From assembly GCA_017469465.1 (NCBI GenBank), contig JAFUGH010000038.1, forward strand, positions 1-64,000: 64,000 nt of DNA, given 5' to 3'. The number at the start of each line of letters is the position of its first letter. Within the stretch, counting starts at the first letter, position 1. The notes below the pieces were generated by a model that was not told the origin of the DNA, did not search any database, and worked only from the letters and a program-made list of their open reading frames with translations. Shown piece by piece: positions 46,567-55,519 of this stretch. The position numbers and the translations under genes are program-made. This DNA comes from Clostridia bacterium. GTDB taxonomy: Bacteria > Bacillota > Clostridia > TANB77 > UBA1234.

Positions 46567-46989
46567 TTATTGTTGTAAAGTTGTTAAATCGTCTGTAAAC
46601 TTAGTAATCAAATCTTTAGCTTTGTCTTTAAGCATTGCAAGTTCTATTTTTGTATCGATTAATTTTTCTTTTTCAGCTTCTATTAGTACATCAATTTCTT
46701 GACGCTCCTCAATTGCTTGATTTTTTGCATCTTCAATAATAGCTTTTGCTTGTTTCTCTGCTTTAATTAAAACTTCAGATATATTTGCCTTTGCCTCATC
46801 TATCGCCCTTTTATCGTTCAATAGCTCATTCAATCGTTCATTTAGTTTGGCATTTTCGGCTTTCATAGCGAGTAATTCCTTATTTTGTTTTTTCAATTCA
46901 TTTTCATAGTCAGACTTTATTCCTGCAATGTATGCTTCAACATCTTTTCTATTCAAGCCAAATAATCCTTTTGAAATATTATCGTCCAT
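46567..46989 (-). CDS. DivIVA-like coiled-coil protein
   Basis: A 140-residue protein. A short N-terminal region (LFGLNRKDVEAYI) resembles the DivIVA/GpsB membrane-targeting segment; the rest is a continuous coiled coil. The start at 46989 is set by AAAGGAAGG; an upstream in-frame ATG (47007) lacks a site. It sits between two SpoIIP-type hydrolases, which suggests a scaffold that positions them at septal or curved membrane (inference). Confidence 0.7.
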   Translation of the reverse strand: MDDNISKGLFGLNRKDVEAYIAGIKSDYENELKKQNKELLAMKAENAKLNERLNELLNDKRAIDEAKANISEVLIKAEKQAKAIIEDAKNQAIEERQEIDVLIEAEKEKLIDTKIELAMLKDKAKDLITKFTDDLTTLQQ

Positions 46990-47010
46990 TTTAATCCTTC
47001 CTTTCATTAT

Positions 47011-49440
47011 TTATTTATCTAATGCTGCAAAAACATTTGCTAGATATTTCATTGAATTCTTTACTTCAGACATTGAATTACCTGTAGAACCAACTTCTAT
47101 CAGCATTCCTCCTGGACTCATATGTTGATTATATCTCCATTTTACAAGGGATATATCTCTAAATAAACCAGGATACATTTCTTCTGCTTTATTTTGAATT
47201 AATATTGCTACTTTTAAATTTTCAAGCCAATTAGGATGTTCAAGCCCATAAGCATTTGAACCCATAACAAACATTAATTTAGCACATTTTTCTCCATTAA
47301 TTGTTGTAGTTGGTGCATAATATAAATTACTTGAAACAGCATCTCGATGTAAATCAATGGCGATATCGAATGTTTGTTGTTTTGTGATATTTTCTAAATA
47401 CTCAAGAGAATCATCATAAGCATCGTTATATGATGTATCGTGCCTAGAAGTATCATGTAATACATTAATTTTCTTTAAAAGCAAATACTTCTCTAATTCA
47501 CTACCAGCTGCAACTACTCCATTTGAGGTATCTGTTGTATGGAAATTGCTTTCAATTCCACTTTCTAAGTAGCCTTCTGTTGTATGAGTATGATAAATTA
47601 AAATATTGGTATTACTATTGATTGCAATATTTGATTTTTTCTTTAAAGCATCTAAATCAAGTTCCGGACCACTAGAATTATTAATATATGCTTTACCAAC
47701 TAATACTCTATTAGTAGAAATTTGCGTTACATTAAATGTAGAGGTCCTATTTACGGTATAACGATGACTCGTTTGAACTGTTTTTTGTGTATTTGTATTA
47801 GTGTTTGTTTTCACTGGATTAATGATAATATCTTCAGCTCCGGTAATTTTGACAATAACGTCATCACCATTTTGCTCCATTGTAAAACTAACATCAGATT
47901 TACCTTGCAAGACTATTTTTCCAGTAGATATTTGAATTGTATTAATCCAATCATCATTGATTGTTAAAGTTTCCTTACCACATGTAAATCTTGATTCGCT
48001 ATACTTAATGGTATACTTATTTGATTTTGTATCTTCAGTAATTGAAAAAACATCTTTTTTTACGTCATTTAAAGTAACAATTCCTCCAGCATTATCAGAG
48101 CTATATGTTAAATTTTGATATGTTTTTTCTTTAACAGATATCTCCAAAACATGATTCTGCATTGTTGAAATATACTCTGCTTTTGAATCCGTTTCAATTT
48201 CAACTCTAACCGTCATTTCATCTATTTGATAGAATCTAATTTCATTGATTATTTTGTTTTTAGGTGTGATACTTGTAGGTCCATCAACACTTAAAACAGC
48301 ATTTTCGATGTCATACATGATAATATATGGATTTTCTAAACTATATTCTGTATATTTAAATGTCTTATCACCAGTAACTTTTATTCTATTATTTGATGAA
48401 GAATATTTTACACTCGTTATTTTAATTCTATTATTTAATTCTTCTTCAGTATATGCATCTACAGGAGTATCAATAGAATTTTCACCTGAATTTGTATTTG
48501 ATGATTCATTCTCTATTATGATGTTTTCACCACTTTCGACAATTTCAATGATATCAGTATTAGTTTCAGGTATGTTTGGTTCGCTAATAATGTCACTTTC
48601 GCCAGTAATTTCATTGAATGAAATGTTATCGGAAAGCACTATATACATGGTTTGTTTATCATTTGATTGGAATACTTTATATGTAGTACTACTTTCTAAG
48701 TCAAGTACAAATCTATTTAAATTACCACCTTGATTTCCAATTCTGATTTTTTTGATTCCTCCCTGATTTACATCAATTTGGTTATTGGCTGTTTTGATAT
48801 TGGAATCACTAATATCTAATACAATTCTATTATTTTCTTCCTCAAAGATAGAAAAATCTTTATAGGATAAAATTGGATTATCTGAGGTAATTTCAACGTA
48901 TACAGTATCGTTATAATTTTTAATAAATAAGTTAGTAATATTTGCAATTGGAGAATTTTTTTTACTTTCAATTACTACTGTATTCGTTGTTTCGTTGTAA
49001 TCCACCAAAAAGTCTAAAGCACTTGCTAAATCACGAAGTTTAAAGAAATTATTACCAGCGATATTATACGCTAAAAGGTCATTTTCTTGTCCATTAATGT
49101 TCAACGTTTGTGAACTTTTAACTGCACTGGAAGAATTATCTATTCCAATTTTCATCTCACTTCCATTTAAATTGTATGCTTCTCCTTTAATGGTTTCAAT
49201 TACTTTTTTAGCCTCATCATATGTAACTGAGAATTGTGAATTAGTACCATTTAAAACAAATGCAATATCACGAAGTTTAAAGAAATTATTTCCATCTATG
49301 TTATATACTTCAAAATCTTTTATCGAACCGTCTACACTAACTGCTTGTGGAGATTTTACAATATGAAAATCTGAAGCAAAAACGACGGTAAAAGAAAGTA
49401 TTATTAATATTTCACAAATTAATATAAGTATTCTTTTCAT
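47011..49440 (-). CDS. Multidomain exported SpoIIP-type hydrolase (paralogue 2)
   Basis: An 809-residue secreted protein: signal peptide (about 1-22), two copper-amine-oxidase-N-like repeats (each with DGNNFFKLRDIA or AGNNFFKLRDLA; about 25-160), two or three AMIN-like beta domains (about 165-275, 330-440 and beyond) separated by a Ser/Asn/Glu-rich linker (about 290-330), and a C-terminal SpoIIP catalytic domain (about 600-809: LIYHTHTTEGY, AIDLHRDAV, MYPGLFRDISLVKWRYNQHM, EVGSTGNSMS). AMIN domains target amidases to peptidoglycan or septa. The combination of wall-binding repeats with SpoIIP is unusually elaborate. Confidence 0.85.
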   Translation of the reverse strand: MKRILILICEILIILSFTVVFASDFHIVKSPQAVSVDGSIKDFEVYNIDGNNFFKLRDIAFVLNGTNSQFSVTYDEAKKVIETIKGEAYNLNGSEMKIGIDNSSSAVKSSQTLNINGQENDLLAYNIAGNNFFKLRDLASALDFLVDYNETTNTVVIESKKNSPIANITNLFIKNYNDTVYVEITSDNPILSYKDFSIFEEENNRIVLDISDSNIKTANNQIDVNQGGIKKIRIGNQGGNLNRFVLDLESSTTYKVFQSNDKQTMYIVLSDNISFNEITGESDIISEPNIPETNTDIIEIVESGENIIIENESSNTNSGENSIDTPVDAYTEEELNNRIKITSVKYSSSNNRIKVTGDKTFKYTEYSLENPYIIMYDIENAVLSVDGPTSITPKNKIINEIRFYQIDEMTVRVEIETDSKAEYISTMQNHVLEISVKEKTYQNLTYSSDNAGGIVTLNDVKKDVFSITEDTKSNKYTIKYSESRFTCGKETLTINDDWINTIQISTGKIVLQGKSDVSFTMEQNGDDVIVKITGAEDIIINPVKTNTNTNTQKTVQTSHRYTVNRTSTFNVTQISTNRVLVGKAYINNSSGPELDLDALKKKSNIAINSNTNILIYHTHTTEGYLESGIESNFHTTDTSNGVVAAGSELEKYLLLKKINVLHDTSRHDTSYNDAYDDSLEYLENITKQQTFDIAIDLHRDAVSSNLYYAPTTTINGEKCAKLMFVMGSNAYGLEHPNWLENLKVAILIQNKAEEMYPGLFRDISLVKWRYNQHMSPGGMLIEVGSTGNSMSEVKNSMKYLANVFAALDK

Positions 49441-49575
49441 TTTTAATTCTCCTTATCCTAAGTTAACACAAATATCATATCACATTTTCATATAAATCGA
49501 CAACTTTTTTGTATAATATTTTTTAATTTAGGAAAAATTATGTATTAAGAAATATCTAAATAGGAGGAATTAATT

Positions 49576-49788
49576 ATGAGTGTGACGAAAAAACTTCATA
49601 TACAAGGAATATCCATTATTTCTTTTGATGATGCCATAAAAAGTGCTTTAGATGAAACGGCAATGTCAATTGACCATATATGCAATTTAAATGTTATTGG
49701 ACTTTCTTGTACCATAAAAGATAATGTTGTACAAGAATATATTGCTGATACAGAAATTACTTTTAAAGTTGATAAAGAAAGGAATTAG
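49576..49788 (+). CDS. Dodecin-like small protein
   Basis: A 70-residue protein with the beta-alpha-beta-beta layout of dodecin: GISIISFDDAIKSALDETA, then ICNLNVIGLSCTIKD and a final strand ADTEITFKV. Dodecins form hollow dodecamers, usually binding flavin; here the flavin-binding Trp is not obvious, so the ligand is uncertain. Strong AGGAGG site. Three bases separate it from spoVAC, so it belongs to the spoVA operon, an unusual place for a dodecin. Confidence 0.65.
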   Translation: MSVTKKLHIQGISIISFDDAIKSALDETAMSIDHICNLNVIGLSCTIKDNVVQEYIADTEITFKVDKERN

Positions 49789-49791
49789 AAT

Positions 49792-50245
49792 ATGAAAACG
49801 ATTGAAACCAAAAAAGATTATCAAAATTATGTAGATGCTAAATCACCTAACTCCCCTCTTGCTTTGAATATATTAAAAGCTTTTTTAGTGGGAGGCACAA
49901 TCTGTTTAATAGGTCAATTTATTCATGATGGACTGGAAAGTTTAGGATTAGGTGATGATGCTGTTTCAGCAATAACTAGCATTTCATTAGTCTTTGCAGG
50001 AATCTTTTTAACTGCAATAGATGTGTATAGTAAAATCGGTAAATTTGCGGGTGCTGGTTCTATTGTACCAATTACTGGATTTGCAAACTCAATTGCCTCT
50101 CCAGCAATAGAATTTAAAAGTGAAGGATTAGTGTTAGGGGTTGGTGCTAAATTGTTTCAGATTGCAGGTCCTGTACTTGTTTATGGAATTTCTACTTCTA
50201 TAGCCGTGGGAATCTTATATTATCTTTTTGTACGGTCAAGGATAA
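49792..50245 (+). CDS. spoVAC: SpoVAC, dipicolinate-channel protein, probable +1 shift at CGG
   Basis: Integral membrane protein of the SpoVA channel that moves calcium dipicolinate into and out of the spore core. Motifs KAFLVGGTICLIGQF, FAGAGSIVPITGFANSIASPAIEFKSEGLVLGVG and GPVLVYG are family-typical. Near the C-terminus there is an in-frame CGG (50233-50235, codon 148). Skipping C50233 gives YYLFVGQG and a stop at 50243, total 150 residues, the size of B. subtilis SpoVAC. The unshifted frame continues to 50283 with a basic tail (RSRINVKNLLLKNFFK) not expected in the family. The shift is favoured but not decisive here. Confidence 0.85.
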
Positions 50246-50323
50246 ATGTGAAAAATCTATTGTTAAAAAATTTCTTCAAATAAGGAAAACTATAGAAAAT
50301 GAGAAAGGAATGTTTAAGAAAAT

Positions 50324-51334
50324 ATGGCAAATAAAAAAATTGGGAAACAAACAATAAAATTAGAAAATCCAGTAACCATTTCTTCAACCTATTCGATTGT
50401 TGGGCAAAAAGAAGGTGAAGGACCTCTTGCAAAATATTTTGATATCATATTAGAGGATGAATATTGGGGGGAAAAAACTTGGGAGAAAACCGAATCTAAA
50501 ATTGTAAAGGAATGTGTTGCTGGTTGTCTTGGCAAGGAACAAGTTAGCAATGACGACATTGATTATCTATTTTCAGGTGATTTATTAAATCAGTGTATTT
50601 CATCATCTTTTGGCATTAGAGAACGCCAAATACCATACTATGGATTGTTTGGAGCTTGCTCTACTTTTGTGGAAGGAATGAGTTTAGGTGCAATGCTAAT
50701 TGATGGACAAATGGCAGATAATGTAATTTGCTCTACTTCAAGTCATTTTTGTGGAGCGGAGAAACAATTTAGATTTCCATTAGAACTAGGAAATCAAAGA
50801 CCTCCTACTTCTCAATGGACTGTAACAGGTTCTGGTACTGCATTATTAAAATCTACTGGAGAAGGACCTTATATCACTAATGTTACAACGGGTAAAATTG
50901 TAGACATGGGAATTAAAGATGCCAATAACATGGGTGCTGCCATGGCACCTGCTGCTGTTGATACATTGTATCAGCACTTTAAAGATACTGGTAGAGGGCC
51001 AAGTTATTATGATTTGATTTTAACAGGGGATTTAGGACATATTGGAAAAGAAATTGTAATTGAACTTCTAGAATCACGTGGTTACAATGTAAAAAATAAC
51101 TATAACGATTGTGGCTTGCTTATTTTTGATAGAGAAAAGCAAGATGTACACGCTGGTGGAAGTGGATGTGGTTGCTGTGCTACAACATTCTGTGGGTATG
51201 TTTTTAATCAATTAAAACATAAAAAATTGAAGAGGGTTCTATTTTGTGCAACGGGTGCTTTAATGAGTCCAACTACTGCACAGCAGAATGAATCAATCCT
51301 TGGTATTGCACATGCAGTAAGTATTGAGGTGTGA
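50324..51334 (+). CDS. spoVAD: SpoVAD, dipicolinate-binding protein
   Basis: Thiolase/ketoacyl-synthase-like soluble protein that binds dipicolinate and works with SpoVAC. Motifs GACSTFVEGMSLGAMLIDG, SHFCGAEKQFRFPLELGNQRP, GPYITNVTTGKIVDMGI, LTGDLGHIG and the closing GSGCGCCATTFCGYV are typical. 336 residues, full length. It follows spoVAC by 40-80 bases; spoVAE, usually next, lies elsewhere (62104). Confidence 0.95.
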   Translation: MANKKIGKQTIKLENPVTISSTYSIVGQKEGEGPLAKYFDIILEDEYWGEKTWEKTESKIVKECVAGCLGKEQVSNDDIDYLFSGDLLNQCISSSFGIRERQIPYYGLFGACSTFVEGMSLGAMLIDGQMADNVICSTSSHFCGAEKQFRFPLELGNQRPPTSQWTVTGSGTALLKSTGEGPYITNVTTGKIVDMGIKDANNMGAAMAPAAVDTLYQHFKDTGRGPSYYDLILTGDLGHIGKEIVIELLESRGYNVKNNYNDCGLLIFDREKQDVHAGGSGCGCCATTFCGYVFNQLKHKKLKRVLFCATGALMSPTTAQQNESILGIAHAVSIEV

Positions 51335-51437
51335 AAATAAAAAAATTGGACAGCCTTTTCTCGTCAAGAAAAAAGAAGTACGAATATAATTATTCGTATC
51401 TCATAAGCATTTTCACATAGCTACCTTGGTGGGTTAA

Positions 51438-51479
51438 AAAAAGAAGTATGATCTTCAATTAAAAATCATACTTCTTTTT
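51438..51479. terminator. Bidirectional terminator after spoVAD
   Basis: Perfect 15-bp arms AAAAAGAAGTATGAT and ATCATACTTCTTTTT. A weaker hairpin (ACGAATA/TATTCGT) precedes it at about 51377. Confidence 0.9.
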
Positions 51480-51486
51480 CGTAGTT

Positions 51487-51741
51487 TTAGCTATTTTTGA
51501 CAACACTTTCTATTTCTTGAAGTTCAAATCGATATTTCTGCATTACATTAGGATACTTCACATGATCTACTTCACTTAAAAACATCTCTTTTGGTCTAAT
51601 CCACAAACTGCCATCCCCATATAGACGTCTATAAACTACATATTCTTCTTTACTTTCTGAATGTGTTGCAATATCTTCGACTAAATAATAGTCTCCTTTA
51701 AAATGCTTGTAGATTCCATGGATTCTCAATTCTTGCATCAT
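51487..51741 (-). CDS. DUF1653-family protein
   Basis: An 84-residue protein with the DUF1653 pattern: [47 protein letters not shown]. Domain of unknown function. The start follows AAGGAGG; an ATG one codon downstream is equally possible. Confidence 0.8.
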   Translation of the reverse strand: MMQELRIHGIYKHFKGDYYLVEDIATHSESKEEYVVYRRLYGDGSLWIRPKEMFLSEVDHVKYPNVMQKYRFELQEIESVVKNS

Positions 51742-51762
51742 CCAATCCTCCTTGTAAAATTA

Positions 51763-52749
51763 TTAAATTTTATTTGCATTAAAAATATATTTATTATTTA
51801 TTTCGTCTAAAGATTTATATTCAAGTGCTTCTCCTGTCTTAGCATCTGAATATGTTGGTGTTTCTCCATTTTCAGTATATTCTTCTTCTATTGATTCTAG
51901 TAATTCATAAGATATTCCATCATCTGCTATTTTTCCAAATTCATAATAATGTAATGCAGCTCCTCCTGCTCCTGCAGATAAAATAACGCCATTATCGTAA
52001 ATAGATAAATCTCCTCTTTCTAAAGTACTTTGGAAGAACAAACTTACTGGTTGATTAGCCTGTTTATCAAATGTATAAATTGCTCCAATAGAACCACTAG
52101 CTCCTAAAAGAAGCTCATCTACTCCATTTTTATCAACGTCATAGAAAGAATAAGTCAATTGAACTCCTTCTCCTGAATAACGTGCTATATGCGCTAACAA
52201 TGTAGTATCTTTGATACTGTACTTTTCTTCAATATTTTTTTCAGTATCTAAATTCTCTAAATCAAATTCTGCTAAAGCTTTTTGGTAATTTTCAATTATT
52301 CCTCCATACATTTCTTCATTTGTTAACTCGTCATTTGTGGTTGCTTTTGAAATTTGACTAGCATCAATTCTCTCATACAAAGTATCTTTTCCCGCTGAAT
52401 CTTTTACATTTAATGTATTTCCATTAATTTCGAATTCTGTTTCAAAAGGGACATCGTTTCCATCATATAAAATAGAAAGTTTATTTCCGTTTACAACATA
52501 TTTAAATGGCATAATTGTTCCGGCCGTATCATATTTTCCAGTACCATTTTCATTAAATGTATAAATAAATGTGTAACCTGGAAGATAAGTATCATTTTTC
52601 CAATCTCCTACAATTGATGATACATTTTTCAAATCGTTTGTTGTTGAAAATTCACTAGTGTTATTATTTTTATTTCCACATGCTGTCAAAACAAAAATGC
52701 TTAGTACTAATAAAACTCCTACACTTAAAATACATACTAATCTTTTCAT
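51763..52749 (-). CDS. Lipoprotein with lipocalin-like DUF5640-type domain
   Basis: A 328-residue lipoprotein with lipobox LTAC at about residue 24. A first domain (about 42-130) opens IVGDWKNDT and has repeated beta strands (TFNENGTGKYDTAG, NKLSILYDG), as in DUF5640/lipocalin-like clostridial proteins. A second domain (about 150-328) has VDKNGVDELLLGASG, resembling calcium-loop beta repeats. Function unknown; extracytoplasmic. Strong AGGTTGGG site. Confidence 0.7.
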   Translation of the reverse strand: MKRLVCILSVGVLLVLSIFVLTACGNKNNNTSEFSTTNDLKNVSSIVGDWKNDTYLPGYTFIYTFNENGTGKYDTAGTIMPFKYVVNGNKLSILYDGNDVPFETEFEINGNTLNVKDSAGKDTLYERIDASQISKATTNDELTNEEMYGGIIENYQKALAEFDLENLDTEKNIEEKYSIKDTTLLAHIARYSGEGVQLTYSFYDVDKNGVDELLLGASGSIGAIYTFDKQANQPVSLFFQSTLERGDLSIYDNGVILSAGAGGAALHYYEFGKIADDGISYELLESIEEEYTENGETPTYSDAKTGEALEYKSLDEINNKYIFNANKI

Positions 52750-52904
52750 TACCCAACCTCTTTTCCTTTTTAATTAATTTCAAACCTATTTAAAGATATC
52801 ATATATTTTCTTTAAAAACAAGACTTTTAGAATAATTCTTATTTTTTATTTATTCATTACAAAGTTATCATTTATCTCATTACGTAATAGTCTATTATAA
52901 GCAT

Positions 52905-52935
52905 AAAATGAGGTGCTGTTAAGTCACCTCATTTT
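52905..52935. terminator. Bidirectional terminator
   Basis: Perfect 11-bp arms AAAATGAGGTG and CACCTCATTTT between the genes starting at 52749 and ending at 52963. Confidence 0.85.
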
Positions 52936-52962
52936 AGTATGTTTTTAAAAATTTTTCTTAAT

Positions 52963-53655
52963 TTAAGATATATTTTTCGAAATTATTTTCTCCATAAAGG
53001 CTTTTACTTCCTTAAATCTATGATTACGAGTTTGTATATATGTATCAATATCTATTCCAATCATTCGTTGTTCTATTTTAGAATAATAATCAAGGTAATC
53101 TTTCCCAAATTTTTTAGTCATAAATTTTAGAAATTTTCCTTCGGGTGATTTTGAAGAAAAATGTTCAAATCCATATATCATGTAAGGTGACAAAATAAAT
53201 TCGCTTTCAGAATTACCTTTAGCATTTAACGGAATGATTTTAAACCGTCTTGTTCCACTAAGAAGTGACTGTACTTCAATTATTGATTCTATCTGAATTG
53301 GACTGTTGAAATTGAATATTTTTTTAACTTCATCAATTGTTAATTTATCTATAAATTTATTAGGAAGATCTTCATATCCTAAATAAGTAATATAGGCATC
53401 GCCAAAAATACTTCTCAAATATACTTTCCAATCGTTATTTGTGATAATTTTTTTGCTGTCAATATTGTAGTCAACAATTCTATCGTCAGCTACTTCATAA
53501 TGCATTTTTGAACCATTCGTATTGGAAAGCTCAATTGCTAGTTTTTCGTCAGAAAATACAGAAGTATTAATATTTTCAAATTCAAAACCAAAAGACTTAA
53601 AAAAATGTGCAATTTGATCATTAGTAAGCTGAGTGACAAAGTTCAGATGAGACAT
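52963..53655 (-). CDS. Orphan protein, paralogue of 37627-38346
   Basis: A 230-residue soluble protein of no recognised family, similar in size and layout to 37627-38346 (shared DW.(V/C)(Y/F)L(R/K)S.FG, IIEVQS...G.RRF, KKFGKDY). One in-frame CGG (53245-53247, in TRRFKI) must be read as Arg. Flanked by a terminator as a single-gene unit. Function unknown; probably a mobile or recently acquired gene family. Confidence 0.6.
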   Translation of the reverse strand: MSHLNFVTQLTNDQIAHFFKSFGFEFENINTSVFSDEKLAIELSNTNGSKMHYEVADDRIVDYNIDSKKIITNNDWKVYLRSIFGDAYITYLGYEDLPNKFIDKLTIDEVKKIFNFNSPIQIESIIEVQSLLSGTRRFKIIPLNAKGNSESEFILSPYMIYGFEHFSSKSPEGKFLKFMTKKFGKDYLDYYSKIEQRMIGIDIDTYIQTRNHRFKEVKAFMEKIISKNIS

Positions 53656-53807
53656 TTATTTTTCCTCCTCTACGCTAAAGTCAAAAACTGACAGCACTCT
53701 TTGATTTCCAATGTTGAAAATTCTTTACCTCCTATAATCTAATTCGGTCAAATATAATTTATTTAACCGTGTTATATTATCATATTGTTACATGATTTTC
53801 AATAGTT

Positions 53808-54707
53808 TTATTTATTTCTTTCTTTAATGTAAATTGTCAAATTCTTTAAAAATTCTGCTTTTTCTCCATAAGGTTTTAAGTATTCTAGAGCTTCTTCAAT
53901 AATTCTATCTAATTCCCTTTTAGCACCATCTAATCCATAATATGAAACATAAGTGCATTTTTGATGCTCTCTATCATTTCCAATAGGTTTGCCAAGTATG
54001 TCTTTGTCTCCTTCTTCTGATAAAATATCATCTTTTATTTGAAAAGCAAGACCGATTCTATCTGCATACTCAGATAAATTTTCTATTTCTTCTTCTGATG
54101 CTTCCGCAATAATTGCTCCCATTCTAAGACTTAATTTCAATAATGCAGCTGTTTTATTATGATGAATATATTTTAGTAACTCTAATGATATTTCTTTTCC
54201 TTCCAATTCTGTATCTAAGTATTCTCCTGCAATCATCCTATCCACCGCATTTGAGAATTCATCAAATGCTCTAATTTTGCTATGTAATTCGTTTTGACTT
54301 CCATTTTGTAGCACCTTTAAAAGCTCTTGACTGATTACCATATATGCATTATTAAATAGATAATCTCCTGCTAAAAGTGCAGTAGCATGGTTGAATTTTT
54401 TATGATTTGTAGGCTTTCCATGTCTAAAATCATCATTATCAATTTCTGGTAAGTCGTCATGAATTAATGAAAAATTATGTACCATTTCTAATGCCATAGA
54501 ATATGGTAAACACTTTTCATAGTCTTCTTTAAACAGCTTATATGCTTCTATGACTAAAATTGCTCTTAACCTTTTTCCGCCAGCCATTAAACTATACTCT
54601 AATGACTCATTTAAAACTTTTTCATAGCAGTCATTTTTTCTTAAATATTTTCCTAATTCACTATCTATCATCATTTGATATTTTTTTAATTGTTCCTTAA
54701 AATCCAT
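53808..54707 (-). CDS. ispA: Polyprenyl (farnesyl/geranylgeranyl) diphosphate synthase
   Basis: Chain-elongating prenyltransferase of 299 residues. First Asp-rich motif in LIHDDLPEIDNDDFRHGKPT, second in FQIKDDILSEEGD, plus GGKRLRA and KTAALL. The residue pattern before the first motif fits a farnesyl- or geranylgeranyl-type short-chain product. xseB and dxs, its frequent neighbours, are absent here. Confidence 0.9.
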   Translation of the reverse strand: MDFKEQLKKYQMMIDSELGKYLRKNDCYEKVLNESLEYSLMAGGKRLRAILVIEAYKLFKEDYEKCLPYSMALEMVHNFSLIHDDLPEIDNDDFRHGKPTNHKKFNHATALLAGDYLFNNAYMVISQELLKVLQNGSQNELHSKIRAFDEFSNAVDRMIAGEYLDTELEGKEISLELLKYIHHNKTAALLKLSLRMGAIIAEASEEEIENLSEYADRIGLAFQIKDDILSEEGDKDILGKPIGNDREHQKCTYVSYYGLDGAKRELDRIIEEALEYLKPYGEKAEFLKNLTIYIKERNK

Positions 54708-54731
54708 AATATTCCCTCACATTATATTTCA

Positions 54732-55106
54732 TTATTCAACAGTTTTTTTCCATAGACCATGTTTGTTACAGTAAGCATATATTGTTGAACCTGGAACATA
54801 TTTGCAGTGCGCTACTGCGTCTTTTCCTGGTTCTAAATATGTTATTACCTCTTTATCTTCAAATACAAATGCAATCCATTCAATGAAATGTTCCTCTTCC
54901 ATTACATGATTTACAGTAACAAACACTTTTCCATCTCTTATCTCATAATTTGGTACATGTTTTTCCACTGCCGCATCAACTGAATTTGGTAGCAATACTT
55001 TCATTTCCTCTCCACAACACTCAATACCACATGAGCAATGACAATCTTCTATTACTTTTACAATGGCTCCACATTTCATACATTTTTTAACGACAAATTC
55101 TTTCAT
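54732..55106 (-). CDS. Superoxide reductase (desulfoferrodoxin)
   Basis: Non-haem iron enzyme that reduces superoxide in anaerobes. The N-terminal desulforedoxin-like domain has four metal-binding cysteines (MKCG..., IECCGEEM) and two extra Cys (CHCSCG). The catalytic domain carries the His and Cys ligands in EKHVPNY, HVMEEEHFIEW and AYCNKHGLW. 124 residues. Indicates an oxygen-defended anaerobe. Confidence 0.93.
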   Translation of the reverse strand: MKEFVVKKCMKCGAIVKVIEDCHCSCGIECCGEEMKVLLPNSVDAAVEKHVPNYEIRDGKVFVTVNHVMEEEHFIEWIAFVFEDKEVITYLEPGKDAVAHCKYVPGSTIYAYCNKHGLWKKTVE

Positions 55107-55206
55107 AAATTTACCTCCTACAATCGTATTTTTACAAATATTATTGTATAGTACGTTATTCTATTTTTCAATATTTTTTTTGAAATAAGGTGTTGATAGC
55201 AACTTC

Positions 55207-55519
55207 TTATAATAATTTCACATCTAGAATATCGATTAATGAAATAACCTCTTCATTAATAAATAGTTGTTTTCTTAAAAAATTAATTTTATTTACTCGA
55301 CCTTCTACTCTTTTATATGCTCCGATTGCAATAATATGTTATTTTTACTTTTGTATTTTCACGAATCTTATTTAGTTTTTGTTCGATTTCTTCTATTTGT
55401 TCTTCGCTCAGTTCAGGTATTTCGACATACTCAATTTCTTTTTCCTTTAATTCTTGATAAAAGCCATTTAAAGCGTCAAAAGGCAAAAATTGTCTAGCTC
55501 TTTCTTCTCTAGATAGCAT
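55207..55519 (-). CDS. YolD-like protein, +1 shift at CGG
   Basis: YolD-family protein, the usual partner of UvrX/YqjW-type Y-family polymerases. It opens MLSREERARQFLPFDALNGF, the typical start. The zero frame ends three codons after an in-frame CGG (55322-55324). Skipping its C gives KITYYCNGAYKRVEGRVNKI and ends ISLIDILDVKLL at 55207, the C-terminal half normal for YolD (aromatic-x2-Gly, then an I-x-DILD end). Joined length 103 residues. ATG 55519 follows GTAGGTGG and overlaps the dinB stop; a GTG at 55528 is in-frame. Confidence 0.85.
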
